38,660 nucleotides of DNA from JAPLKX01 sp035530195. Its GTDB lineage: Bacteria; Hydrogenedentota; Hydrogenedentia; Hydrogenedentales; SLHB01. The notes beneath the pieces are model-generated. The model searched no databases, was not told the origin of the DNA, and was given only the letters and a program-made list of their open reading frames with translations. Position numbers and translations under genes: made by a program. Shown here piece by piece: positions 30,322-38,364 of this stretch. Every line of letters starts with the position of its first letter. Within the stretch, counting starts at the first letter, position 1. The DNA is taken from positions 1 to 38,660 of the forward strand of contig DATKVG010000216.1 in assembly GCA_035530195.1 (NCBI GenBank), written 5' to 3'.

Positions 30322-31662
30322 TCAGAGGCTCCAGCCGTCGCGGTATTGGTAGTGGAGGTATCCATCGGCTTGGGCGTCGCCGGTAGTCATGTTTTTCGGG
30401 TCCCACGTCAGGCGTTTGCCGGTACGGACGGAGACTGTCCCGAGCAGTACGGCTTCGGTCAGGGAACCAGCGAAATCGAAATTGGACCTGCCGGGCTCAC
30501 CTCCTTTGCACGCCGCAACCCATTCGGCCCAGTGGCCGACCGACCGTGGCAGCGTCTTGGGCGGCCGGACAAACTCTTTCATGCGGGATTCGGGAATCAG
30601 CCGCGGGCTTTCTCCGCCCCAGCCTTCGACGAGTATCGTGCCGCTGTCGCCGACGAACAGGAGCCCGTCCTCGCGATTGAGTTCGCGGTCGGGTTCGAGC
30701 TCGGCGGGCCGCGGCGGGATCAGGCCGCCATCGTACCAGTGTAGGCGGACGGGCGGCATGTCCTCACGCGCCGGAAACTCGTAGTGAACAAGCGACGCGA
30801 GCGGCACGGCTTCCTGATTGACAAGCGTCGAACTCGAATCGACGGCAACGGGCGCGCCCAGTTTCAGCGCGCTCCACACCGGCGCGAGGTTGTGGATACC
30901 CATGTCGCCAAGGCCGCCCGAACCGAAGTCCCACCACCCGCGCCAGGCAAACGGGACATACGCGGGGTGGTACGGCCGGTACGGCGCCGGGCCAAGCCAG
31001 AGGTCCCAGTCCAGCGTTGCGGGTACGGGCGGCGTCTCAGTCGGCCGCTCGACGCCTTGCGCCCAGAACAGTTTACCGTCGTGGGTAGGCCGGTCCGACC
31101 AGGCGTGGATTTCGCGCACCGGCCCGATGGCGCCGGCCCAGATCCACTCGTTGATGAGCCGGTTGCCTTCGAACGCCATCCCCTGGTTGCCCATCTGTGT
31201 GGCGACTTTGGCATCGCGCGCCGCCTCGGCCAGCAACCGGGCTTCGCGGACGGTGCGGGTCAGGGGTTTTTCGCAATAGACGTGTTTACCGTGTTTTATG
31301 GCGGCCATGGCGGCGACCGCGTGGGTGTGATCCGGCGTGGCGACCACGACCGCCTCGATCCCCTTTTCTTTCTCGAACATGACGCGGAAGTCGGTGTACC
31401 GCTTCGCATTCGGGTATTTTTTGAACGACCCTGCGGCGCGTTCCTGGTCAACGTCGCACAGCGCCACGATGTTCTCATCATCCAGTTGTTGCAGGTCTTC
31501 CGACCCCCTGCCACCCACGCCGATCACGCCGATGTTGAGCTTGGACGCGCCAAACGCCACGTGCGGCAGTACGATAACAGGAGCGGCTGCCGCGGCCGTC
31601 TTCAGAAATGAGCGGCGCGTAACGCCATGGGTAATTTTGACGTCGGGCTCATGTTTCCGCAT
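30322..31662 (-). CDS. Second Tat-exported Gfo/Idh/MocA-family oxidoreductase
   Basis: The product is 446 residues. After an eight-to-fifteen residue lead comes VTRRSFLKTAAAAAPVIVL, a twin-arginine signal. The NAD(P) fold starts LNIGVIGVGGRGSEDLQQL, ALCDVDQERAAG follows, and the EKP motif is KHVYCEKPLTRTVREA. C-terminally it has WWDFGSGGLGDMGIHNL, the planctomycete-type substrate region. It shares family and export signal with the gene at 11978 but is not a close copy. It likely acts on sugars or cyclitols outside the cytoplasm. The ATG at 31662 follows GGAGGAT; the longer frame would run through the divergent promoter region. The stop lies directly against a REP-like palindrome. Confidence 0.92.
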   Translation of the reverse strand: MRKHEPDVKITHGVTRRSFLKTAAAAAPVIVLPHVAFGASKLNIGVIGVGGRGSEDLQQLDDENIVALCDVDQERAAGSFKKYPNAKRYTDFRVMFEKEKGIEAVVVATPDHTHAVAAMAAIKHGKHVYCEKPLTRTVREARLLAEAARDAKVATQMGNQGMAFEGNRLINEWIWAGAIGPVREIHAWSDRPTHDGKLFWAQGVERPTETPPVPATLDWDLWLGPAPYRPYHPAYVPFAWRGWWDFGSGGLGDMGIHNLAPVWSALKLGAPVAVDSSSTLVNQEAVPLASLVHYEFPAREDMPPVRLHWYDGGLIPPRPAELEPDRELNREDGLLFVGDSGTILVEGWGGESPRLIPESRMKEFVRPPKTLPRSVGHWAEWVAACKGGEPGRSNFDFAGSLTEAVLLGTVSVRTGKRLTWDPKNMTTGDAQADGYLHYQYRDGWSL

Positions 31663-31701
31663 AACGAGGATCCTCCAGGTTAAGTGGACATCATAACAGA
31701 A

Positions 31702-31729
31702 TTGCCGAAACGGTGGCTGCGGATATAGA
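31702..31729 (+). promoter_or_regulatory. Probable promoter of the ceramidase-like gene
   Basis: TTGCCG (31702-31707) and TATAGA (31724-31729) are 16 nt apart, 37 nt before the ATG at 31767. The region is shared with the divergent Gfo/Idh/MocA gene. Spacing and motif quality are moderate. Confidence 0.45.
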
Positions 31730-31766
31730 ATAGGGCAGGTCAGCAAAAAAATGTGAGGACAGAACC

Positions 31767-33062
31767 ATGAAAATAGTAATGATCTTGTCGGCATGCGTGT
31801 TTTTGGTGTATGGCATGGGGGCGCAGGCCGACCTGCGCGCGGGTGTCGCGACGGTAAGCATTACGCCGCTCGAGGAGAACATCCCGACGCCGCTGGGCGG
31901 TTACGGTGCGCGCAACGGCGAGCCGGCGACCGGCGTGCTGGATACGGTCAACGCGAAATGCCTCGTGTTTGACTGGAACGGTGCGAAATCGGCGCTGGTC
32001 ACGCTGGATGCCTGCTCGGTGCCGCTGTGCGTGGTCGAGGAGTCGCTCAAAAAAGCCGCAGTGGACGGGCTGACCGTCGAGAACGTGTTGATGGCCGCCA
32101 GCCATAGCCACACGGGGCTCGAAGGCTTCTCGATGGACCGCCGCAACATCGCCAATAACCCGCACATCGGCGTGTTCTCGGAGCCGGTCCTCAATTTTGT
32201 GACTGACCGTATCGCGCAGGGTTTAAAGCAGGCCGCGTCGTCGCTCGAGCCGGTAGTTGCCAGTTCGGGCAGCGTGGATCTGCCGGGGATGAACCGCAAC
32301 CGGCGCGGCGACTCGTTTACCGACCCAGGCATGACGGTGTTTCGGCTGGATGCAGGCAATAAGCCGCTGGCCGTTTTCGTCAATTTTACGGCCCACGGCA
32401 CGTTCGTGGGCCCCAAAGAGATGCTGGTGTCCGGCGAATGGGCCGGCCAGATGCAGCGGACGGTCGAGGCGCTCATGCCGGGCGTGACGTGCCTGTATGC
32501 CAACGGCGCGGAAGGCGACCAGTCGCCGGTCGAGCCGAAAGCGGGCAGCCGCTACCAGCAGGCCGAGAACTATGGGCGCAACGTGGGCATCGCGGCGGCC
32601 AAGCTGGCCGAGAAGATCAAGCCGGCGCCGGTTAAGCAGTTCGAGGTGGCGATGCAGTGGGTGAAACTGCCGCCGCGGAAAGGCGCGCCCGATTTCGTCA
32701 AGATCGCCGGCGACGAATACCACGTGACGCAGGAACAACTCGACCAGATTCTCCCGCTGATGTTCCCGGACCAGGCGCCGATCTACGCGTTGCGCATTAA
32801 CGACTTCGAGTTGGTCAGTTTTCCCGGCGAGCCGATCTGCCAGCTTGGGTTGGCTGTCAAGGACACGATGCGGCAGGCGGGAATCGCCCACCCGTGCGTG
32901 ACCTCGAACACCGGCGACGGTATCGGGTATATCCTTACGGCCGACGAATACGCCCAGAGCGGCTACGAAGTCACCGCGTCGTTTTACGGAGACGGGCTTG
33001 GCCAAATCATGCTCGACGCCGCGACCGCCATGGCCAAACAGGTCGCCCAACCAGCCAAGTAA
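31767..33062 (+). CDS. Secreted neutral/alkaline ceramidase-like N-terminal domain protein
   Basis: The product is 431 residues with a signal peptide (KIVMILSACVFLVYGMGAQA). It follows the N-terminal catalytic domain of neutral ceramidases: SITPLEENIPTPLGGYG, MAASHSHTGLEGF with metal-binding His, VNFTAHGTFVGPKEML, and GAEGDQSPVEP, where the GDxSP Ser is the family nucleophile. Full-length ceramidases are about 650-750 residues with an extra C-terminal domain, which is absent here. Many bacterial proteins of this short type act on unknown amides or glycans, so ceramide cleavage is not proven. The ATG has AGGACAG upstream. It is followed after 49 nt by the MNT gene. Confidence 0.85.
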   Translation: MKIVMILSACVFLVYGMGAQADLRAGVATVSITPLEENIPTPLGGYGARNGEPATGVLDTVNAKCLVFDWNGAKSALVTLDACSVPLCVVEESLKKAAVDGLTVENVLMAASHSHTGLEGFSMDRRNIANNPHIGVFSEPVLNFVTDRIAQGLKQAASSLEPVVASSGSVDLPGMNRNRRGDSFTDPGMTVFRLDAGNKPLAVFVNFTAHGTFVGPKEMLVSGEWAGQMQRTVEALMPGVTCLYANGAEGDQSPVEPKAGSRYQQAENYGRNVGIAAAKLAEKIKPAPVKQFEVAMQWVKLPPRKGAPDFVKIAGDEYHVTQEQLDQILPLMFPDQAPIYALRINDFELVSFPGEPICQLGLAVKDTMRQAGIAHPCVTSNTGDGIGYILTADEYAQSGYEVTASFYGDGLGQIMLDAATAMAKQVAQPAK

Positions 33063-33111
33063 AGCCCAACTCCGAGTTGGCGAATGGTATACTGGCCATG
33101 AGGATGAAACG

Positions 33112-33435
33112 ATGGCGCCCGAGAGAATACGCGAAATCCTGGTGAGGTATCGCGAAGGTCTTGCCGCTGCACTAGGGCATGACCTCGTGCGCGTCATCCT
33201 TTACGGATCTCAAGCCCGCAACAATGCCCATGACGGTTCGGACATCGATGTTTTATGCGTGATGCGCGGGCCATTTGACTACGGAAAGGTCATTGAAGAG
33301 ACTTCCGAACTGACCGCGGCGTTGAGCCTTCAATACGATGTCGTTCTGTCGCGTGCTTTTGTTACGGAGCACGAATACAACGAGCGCCAACTCCCCTTCT
33401 TGATGAACATCCGAAAAGAAGGCATCCCTGTATGA
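33112..33435 (+). CDS. MNT-type nucleotidyltransferase, likely antitoxin
   Basis: The product is 107 residues. The minimal nucleotidyltransferase motif is YGSQARNNAHDGSDIDVLC: Gly32-Ser33 and the metal pair Asp44/Asp46. In HEPN/MNT modules this enzyme modifies (AMPylates) the HEPN toxin and blocks it. The ATG at 33112 has GAGGA eight bases upstream, and a possible -10 (TATACT) lies about 20 nt before it. Its TGA overlaps the start of the HEPN gene by four bases (ATGA), the normal arrangement for these pairs. Confidence 0.93.
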   Translation: MAPERIREILVRYREGLAAALGHDLVRVILYGSQARNNAHDGSDIDVLCVMRGPFDYGKVIEETSELTAALSLQYDVVLSRAFVTEHEYNERQLPFLMNIRKEGIPV

Positions 33436-33815
33436 CTCGCGATACTACGGCACAACTTGAGAAAGCGAAAGAGAGTCTGGCTGCCGCCAATCTGCTTCGG
33501 GCGCAAGGTTATAATGATTTTACGGCATCTCGCGCTTATTATGCCATGTTCTACGTGGCCGAGGCCCTTCTCGCGTCGCTGGGACAATCCTATTCAAGTC
33601 ATGCTGCGATTCAGGCCGCGTACGGACGTGAATTTGCCAAAGTCGAGCGACTGGCGCCGAAGTTCCACCGTTGGATGATTGACGCTCAGGATTTGCGCAA
33701 CATAGGCGACTACGGCCTGGGCGCCGCAGTAAGCCCCGAGCAGGCGGCACAGGTGTGTGAGTGGGCGTCCGAGTTCATAGCCGCGGCAGTGGTATGGCTG
33801 CGCCAAGCGGAGTAA
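33432..33815 (+). CDS. HEPN-domain protein, likely toxin
   Basis: The product is 127 residues. The helical HEPN core shows TASRAYYAMFYVAEALLASLG, SYSSHAAIQAAYGREFAK and a C-terminal QDLRNIGDYGLG, the position where HEPN RNases have their R-x4-6-H motif; here it reads Arg-x4-Tyr, the variant common in the UPF0332 subgroup. Such proteins are RNases that stop growth or defend against phages when not neutralised by the MNT partner. The start overlaps the MNT stop (ATGA). It ends 24 bp from the convergent histidine-kinase gene. Confidence 0.92.
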   Translation: MTRDTTAQLEKAKESLAAANLLRAQGYNDFTASRAYYAMFYVAEALLASLGQSYSSHAAIQAAYGREFAKVERLAPKFHRWMIDAQDLRNIGDYGLGAAVSPEQAAQVCEWASEFIAAAVVWLRQAE

Positions 33816-33839
33816 GAAGGCGCGGGAAATCACGCTGAA

Positions 33840-35948
33840 TCAAGGGCCGTCGAGGATTTCGCGGATGCGCCTGATGAGTTCCGGCGAGGTGAACGGTTTC
33901 TGAACGAGTTCGTAGCCGCTCTCGCGAAGGGCCTGGTCGGCGATTGAGTGCCCGGCATAGCCGGACATGATGAGCACCTTGAGCTGAGGGCGGTTGCGGC
34001 AGAGCTGCAACGCCAGTTGATGCCCGTTCATGTGCGGCATCAGGAAATCCGCCAAGAGCAGATGGATCGGTTCGGCATGATTCTTCTCGAGTGCGGCGGC
34101 GGCTTCCGCGGAGGCGGCCTCGAGCACGTTAAACCCTTGGCGGGTAAGCATCTGCACAATCAAGTGGCGGACCGCCCGCTCGTCTTCAACCACCAGGACC
34201 GTTTCGGATCCGCGCAGCGCCGCCATGGATGGGGGCGCGGCGGCTGTTTCGGCCTTTTCCTTCACGAGCGGAAAATAAGCGCTGAAGGTTGAGCCGCGGC
34301 CGAGTTCGCTCTCGACGGTGATAAACCCCCCGTTTTGGTTCACGATACCCCGGACTGTGGGGAGGCCGAGCCCGGTGCCGGTGCCGTTGAGCTTGGTTGT
34401 AAAAAACGGCTCGAAAATGCGCGCCTGGGTTTCCTGGCTCATGCCGCAGCCCATGTCTTGGACCGCGATCCGGGCGTAACGGCCGGGATTGCAGGATTCG
34501 GGCCGGCCCGGGTATGTCTCCCCCACTTCAGCCAGGTACGTCTCGAGCTTGAGCACGCCGCCGGCCTCCATGGCATCGCGCGCATTGACCGTCAGATTCA
34601 TCAATACCTGGGTTAAGTGCACCGGATCGATCAGAATGCGCGCGGGATCCTCACAAAAATGCGTGACAAGCTGGACATCGTCTCCCATCACGCGCCGCAG
34701 CATCTTGGTCGTATCCTTCAAGGAAAGATTGAGGTCGATCACCTTGGGCTGGAGCACCTGTTTGCGGCTGAACGCCAGTAGTTGTTTGACCAACTGGCCC
34801 GCGCGTTCCGCCGCTTCCTCGATATAATGCAGGCGGCCGAGCGCCTCCGGCATGCCCTCCAAATGGGCGTGCAAGACCTCCCCGTACCCTGAGATTATGG
34901 TGAGCAGGTTGTTAAAGTCGTGTGCGATGCCGCCGGCCAGCCTGCCGACGCACTCCATTTTTTGCGCCTGGAGCAACTCTTCTTCGGCCAGTTTCCGCTC
35001 CGAGACATCGCGCGCAATGCACACCACACCCTGCACTTCTCCCTGCGAATCGAAGAGCGGGCAGCCCCGCTGTTCCAGCGCGTGCACATTCCCGCGGATG
35101 TCGATGCATCGGTATTGGAGCGTTGCGGGCAGCTTTTCGGCAATCACTTGCTCGAGGTGTTGCCGGAACGGCGCCACGTCTTCAGGATGGACACACGCGG
35201 CCCATGTCGTCCGGTTTGCCACGCAGTCTTGCGGTGGGATTCCCAAAATGTTCTCGACGGCCGGGTTGGCGCTGGTGACGTGGCCTTCCTTGTCAAGCAC
35301 GAGCACCGCGTCGGCGGCCGTTTCCAGAATGAGTCGGTAATATTCTTCGGACTGGCGCACCCGCTCGTGCAACAGATGGTTGGCCAGCATTCGGGCCGCT
35401 CGATCCGCCACAAACGACAGGGTGTGCTCGCTTTCGGCGGTAAAGAAACCAGGGCTGGAGTGGCTGAGGTTCAGCACGCCCACAAGCCGGCCCTCGACCA
35501 TCAGCGGAAAGCACAACAGCGAGCGGGGCGCCACGGCGGTCTGATTGAGCGCGACAAATCGCGTGTCGAGGCTGGAATCCGCCACGCACAGGGGCGTGCA
35601 CGTCTGGGCCACGGAGCCGGCAATCCCCTCGCCCAGTTTAAACTTGCCGGCGGGCCATGCGTCAGGCTCGAAATACCTGGCGCGGTCTTCCAACGGGCTG
35701 CAGGTCGCCCGCAACTGCACTTCACATTTCGAGTCGTTCAACAGAAACAGCGAACAGTTTTCTGCGGCCAGGCTTGATGCAATGGCCTCCACGATACGGC
35801 AGCAGACGCTTTTCAACCCTTTGAGCGGGTCGTCCAGTTGATCCATTTCGCGCAGGATTGACAGGATTTGCACAAGCCGCTCACAGCGGCGCGTTACGTT
35901 CTGCAACGCTTCCGCGTACTCCTGCCCGGCCTTCTCTTTACCCGTCAT
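33840..35948 (-). CDS. GAF-PAS hybrid histidine kinase with receiver domain
   Basis: The product is 702 residues, with no membrane segment, so it senses a cytoplasmic signal. A GAF domain (about 55-200, LFLLNDSKCEVQLRATCS, GEGIAGSVAQ) is followed by a PAS domain (about 205-325, ADAVLVLDKEGHVTSANPA), then HisKA with phospho-acceptor His343 in GGIAHDFNNLLT, a HATPase_c domain with NLTVNARDAM, GTGTGLGLPTVRGIV, and a C-terminal receiver with Asp634 in LLADFLMPHMNG. The signal and final output are unknown. The stop is 24 bp from the convergent HEPN gene. It follows the HDOD gene by 15 bp, so the two form an operon. Confidence 0.95.
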   Translation of the reverse strand: MTGKEKAGQEYAEALQNVTRRCERLVQILSILREMDQLDDPLKGLKSVCCRIVEAIASSLAAENCSLFLLNDSKCEVQLRATCSPLEDRARYFEPDAWPAGKFKLGEGIAGSVAQTCTPLCVADSSLDTRFVALNQTAVAPRSLLCFPLMVEGRLVGVLNLSHSSPGFFTAESEHTLSFVADRAARMLANHLLHERVRQSEEYYRLILETAADAVLVLDKEGHVTSANPAVENILGIPPQDCVANRTTWAACVHPEDVAPFRQHLEQVIAEKLPATLQYRCIDIRGNVHALEQRGCPLFDSQGEVQGVVCIARDVSERKLAEEELLQAQKMECVGRLAGGIAHDFNNLLTIISGYGEVLHAHLEGMPEALGRLHYIEEAAERAGQLVKQLLAFSRKQVLQPKVIDLNLSLKDTTKMLRRVMGDDVQLVTHFCEDPARILIDPVHLTQVLMNLTVNARDAMEAGGVLKLETYLAEVGETYPGRPESCNPGRYARIAVQDMGCGMSQETQARIFEPFFTTKLNGTGTGLGLPTVRGIVNQNGGFITVESELGRGSTFSAYFPLVKEKAETAAAPPSMAALRGSETVLVVEDERAVRHLIVQMLTRQGFNVLEAASAEAAAALEKNHAEPIHLLLADFLMPHMNGHQLALQLCRNRPQLKVLIMSGYAGHSIADQALRESGYELVQKPFTSPELIRRIREILDGP

Positions 35949-35963
35949 CGACTCTCTTTCCCA

Positions 35964-36821
35964 CTAAAGCGCCTCTAAGAACTGACGCGTCTCGTCACGC
36001 ACCAAAGACAGCTTTCCGAGGGATTTCTCCCAGTCCTCGCGAGGCATGTTCAGCATGGCGAGCAGTGCTGCGTCCGGCTTGACCTCTTCACTGTCGCCGG
36101 CGGAGCCAAAACCCGCCGCGATCGAAAGCAGATTTCCAATAGCCACGGCAAGCACGATTTCCCGGTCCGCGCCAGCATAAGTCCTGGCGTGGAACGCATG
36201 CGCACTCACACTACCGATTACGGCAGGAAGCCGCCATTTTTCCATCAGCCACTGGCCGGCCCGGCCATGCGTAATTCCCAGCCGGTCCAGTTCGATATCG
36301 GCAAGAGGCTTTCCCGTGGCCCGAGCCTCCTCCACAATGTCCTTGTATTCGGCCTTCAAGGTGACCGCCAGAACGTACTTGCCGATGTCGTGCAGCAGGC
36401 CGGCGGCAAACCATTCTTCTTTATTCCCTTCATGGCAGTATTCTTCCGACAGAATCTGCGCGGCCTTTGCGGCCCCAAACGAGTGCATCCAGAAATCCAA
36501 CGGATCAAATGCGGACTGGTTGCGCTTAATGACCGCGTCAAACACCGAGGTCGCAAGCGCCAGGTACCGGGTTTCATTAAATCCAAGCACCACAACGGCT
36601 TGCCGAACCGAGGCAACGCTGTTGGGCAACCCGTAAAATGCCGAGTTTGCCAGCCGAAGCAAGCGTGCGCTGATAGCATGATCCCGCTCGAGAAGCACCG
36701 TCAGATCGCTGGCAGAAGACCTCTCATCTTTGGTCATTTGCAGGATCTTTTCCACAATGACAGGCAGAGTAGGCAGGTCTTGAACCTCCAATAACTTCAA
36801 CAGAACACGCCGGTCATGCAT
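35964..36821 (-). CDS. HDOD-domain protein
   Basis: The product is 285 residues. The HDOD domain begins LPTLPVIVEKILQM, includes ISARLLRLANSAFYGLPN and SVRQAVVVLGFNETRYLALA, and keeps an HD pair in AAGLLHDIGKYVLAVTL. HDOD proteins act as signalling scaffolds rather than as phosphodiesterases, often with two-component proteins. A GGGGGAG site precedes the ATG at 36821. Just 15 bp later comes the hybrid kinase gene, so it probably works with it. Confidence 0.9.
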   Translation of the reverse strand: MHDRRVLLKLLEVQDLPTLPVIVEKILQMTKDERSSASDLTVLLERDHAISARLLRLANSAFYGLPNSVASVRQAVVVLGFNETRYLALATSVFDAVIKRNQSAFDPLDFWMHSFGAAKAAQILSEEYCHEGNKEEWFAAGLLHDIGKYVLAVTLKAEYKDIVEEARATGKPLADIELDRLGITHGRAGQWLMEKWRLPAVIGSVSAHAFHARTYAGADREIVLAVAIGNLLSIAAGFGSAGDSEEVKPDAALLAMLNMPREDWEKSLGKLSLVRDETRQFLEAL

Positions 36822-36846
36822 GGTATGACTCCCCCAGTTCCATCCT

Positions 36847-36875
36847 ACATTAGCATGCGTCTATACATTTGTCAA
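36847..36875 (-). promoter_or_regulatory. Possible promoter of the HDOD/kinase operon
   Basis: A perfect TTGACA (36870-36875) is followed after 17 nt by TAATGT (36847-36852), a weak -10. It lies 26 nt before the HDOD start in the 216-bp gap shared with the divergent nitroreductase gene. Confidence 0.35.
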
Positions 36876-37037
36876 GATTAGCAAAAAAGCGGCTGTTCAG
36901 GTTAAAGTTAAAGGAGCTACAGTCATTTGTGCGGGCAGCACAACCCGACCTGATTTGAATGCTTGAATGCTATTATGTATGAGGTATTGCCATGTCAGCT
37001 CATTCACGGCGGCACCCTCGGAAAAAGGAGAATCAAA

Positions 37038-37733
37038 ATGGAACGGCGAGACTTCTTAAAAGCAGTGACGGCGGCTACTGCGCTGGCGGGCACGGAAGGC
37101 GCCGTGGCGCAAGAACCGGCATTGCAACCGATCGCGTTGCCGGCGCCCGAGAAAGACGGCGGCAAAACCGTCCTGGCGGCGCTGTGGGCGCGCAAGACCA
37201 CACGGGCCCTCAGTAAAGATCCGCTCCCGCCGCAGGTGTTGTCGAACCTGTTGTGGGCGGCGTTTGGTGTGAACCGGGAGAAGGCGGCCTTCAACAAACC
37301 CGGACGGACCGCGGCCTCGGCGAGCAATTCGCAGGAGATCGACCTGTACGTGGCGTTGCCGGAGGGCGTGTACCTGTACGAGGCGGCCCCGCATCGGTTG
37401 GGGCCGGTTGTGGCGGGCGATTTCCGTGAACGCGCGGGAAGGCGCGGCGCGGCTTCCGCCCCGATCAACATTTTCTACATCGTCGACACGGCCCGGTATG
37501 ACACGGGCAGCGGCCAGCCCGACCGCCGGATTGGCGACCCGGAAGTACAGAAGTCCTATTACTACACAGACACCGGCCTGATCGCGCAGAACGTCTACCT
37601 GTTTGCGGCGTCACAGGGGCTGGCGGCGTGGTTCCACAACTGCGACCGGGAAAACACCCCCCGTGAGTTCAAGCTCCGCCCGGAACAGCGCGTCCTGTTT
37701 GCTCAAAGCGTGGGATATCCGTCGGCGGGCTGA
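37038..37733 (+). CDS. Tat-exported SagB-type nitroreductase-family protein
   Basis: The product is 231 residues and begins MERRDFLKAVTAATALAGTE, a twin-arginine signal. The nitroreductase/SagB fold follows: LWARKTTRALSKDPLPPQVL, NLLWAAFGVNR, GRTAASASNSQEIDLYVAL, and C-terminal GLIAQNVYLFAASQGLAAWF. Relatives bind FMN and reduce nitro compounds or oxidise azolines in peptides. Tat export with a flavin would fit a periplasmic redox role. AAAAAGGAG precedes the ATG at 37038; the longer frame is leader sequence. No peptide-cyclising partner genes are nearby, so a peptide-modification role is unlikely from context. Confidence 0.9.
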   Translation: MERRDFLKAVTAATALAGTEGAVAQEPALQPIALPAPEKDGGKTVLAALWARKTTRALSKDPLPPQVLSNLLWAAFGVNREKAAFNKPGRTAASASNSQEIDLYVALPEGVYLYEAAPHRLGPVVAGDFRERAGRRGAASAPINIFYIVDTARYDTGSGQPDRRIGDPEVQKSYYYTDTGLIAQNVYLFAASQGLAAWFHNCDRENTPREFKLRPEQRVLFAQSVGYPSAG

Positions 37734-37744
37734 GAACGGGCCGA

Positions 37745-38167
37745 TCAAGCAGAGGAGAATTCGGCGGCGAAATTCAAGAAACTTGTGATAATGTCGCACA
37801 GCTTCGTGAAATCATCGACCTTGGCGAAGAAACGCGGCCGTAGCGGCGGGTGTTCGTCGACAACGCTTGCTTCCGACCCGGCGCCGGTAAAAATGCAGAC
37901 GGGTATTCTGTGCAACTCGGGCCGAGTGGCCATCTCCGAAAGGATCTCGCGCCCACACATACCGGGAAGATTCAGGTCCAGCACCATCAAGTCGGGCGGC
38001 GCGGTGTTGCCGGACGCGATCTTTTCAAGGTGATTCCAGGCGTGAAGGCCGTTGTCGTAGACTTTCAGTTCAACGTCGGCCGAGGATTCCGCTAACGCCG
38101 CCCTGAACAGATAAACGTCCCCCGGGTTGTCTTCAACCAGCAGGATGCTCAGCGTTTTTTGTTTCAC
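37745..38167 (-). CDS. Single-domain response regulator
   Basis: The product is about 140 residues and consists of a receiver domain only: LSILLVEDNPGDVYLFRAAL, the phospho-acceptor in DLMVLDLNLPGMCG (Asp64), PVCIFTGAGSEASV and FFAKVDDFTKL with the conserved Lys. It is of the Rcp1-like type that partners with bacteriophytochromes or hybrid kinases, so the kinase at 33840 is a possible partner. The GTG at 38167 has AGGAA six bases upstream and is preferred over a TTG six bases earlier. A promoter lies at 38229-38256. It converges with the nitroreductase gene, with an 11-bp gap. Confidence 0.92.
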   Translation of the reverse strand: MKQKTLSILLVEDNPGDVYLFRAALAESSADVELKVYDNGLHAWNHLEKIASGNTAPPDLMVLDLNLPGMCGREILSEMATRPELHRIPVCIFTGAGSEASVVDEHPPLRPRFFAKVDDFTKLCDIITSFLNFAAEFSSA

Positions 38168-38228
38168 AACCAATTCCTGGCGGGTTGCGCGGTCATATTA
38201 TGTATGTTTGCATCCAGAATTTAATACT

Positions 38229-38256
38229 TTTATAACAGTTTGCAGGCAAAAGTCAA
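38229..38256 (-). promoter_or_regulatory. Probable promoter of the response-regulator gene
   Basis: TTGACT (38251-38256) and TATAAA (38229-38234) are 16 nt apart on the minus strand, about 60 nt before the start codon, in AT-rich sequence. Confidence 0.55.
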
Positions 38257-38364
38257 GCAACGCTACAGCCAGGTGTCCAAGCCGGCCAAGGCTCCACAAA
38301 AATCTGGCAATACCTGAAAACCACGCTGGCTCAGGCAGAAAAACTAGGGTATGGAGAGTCGAGT

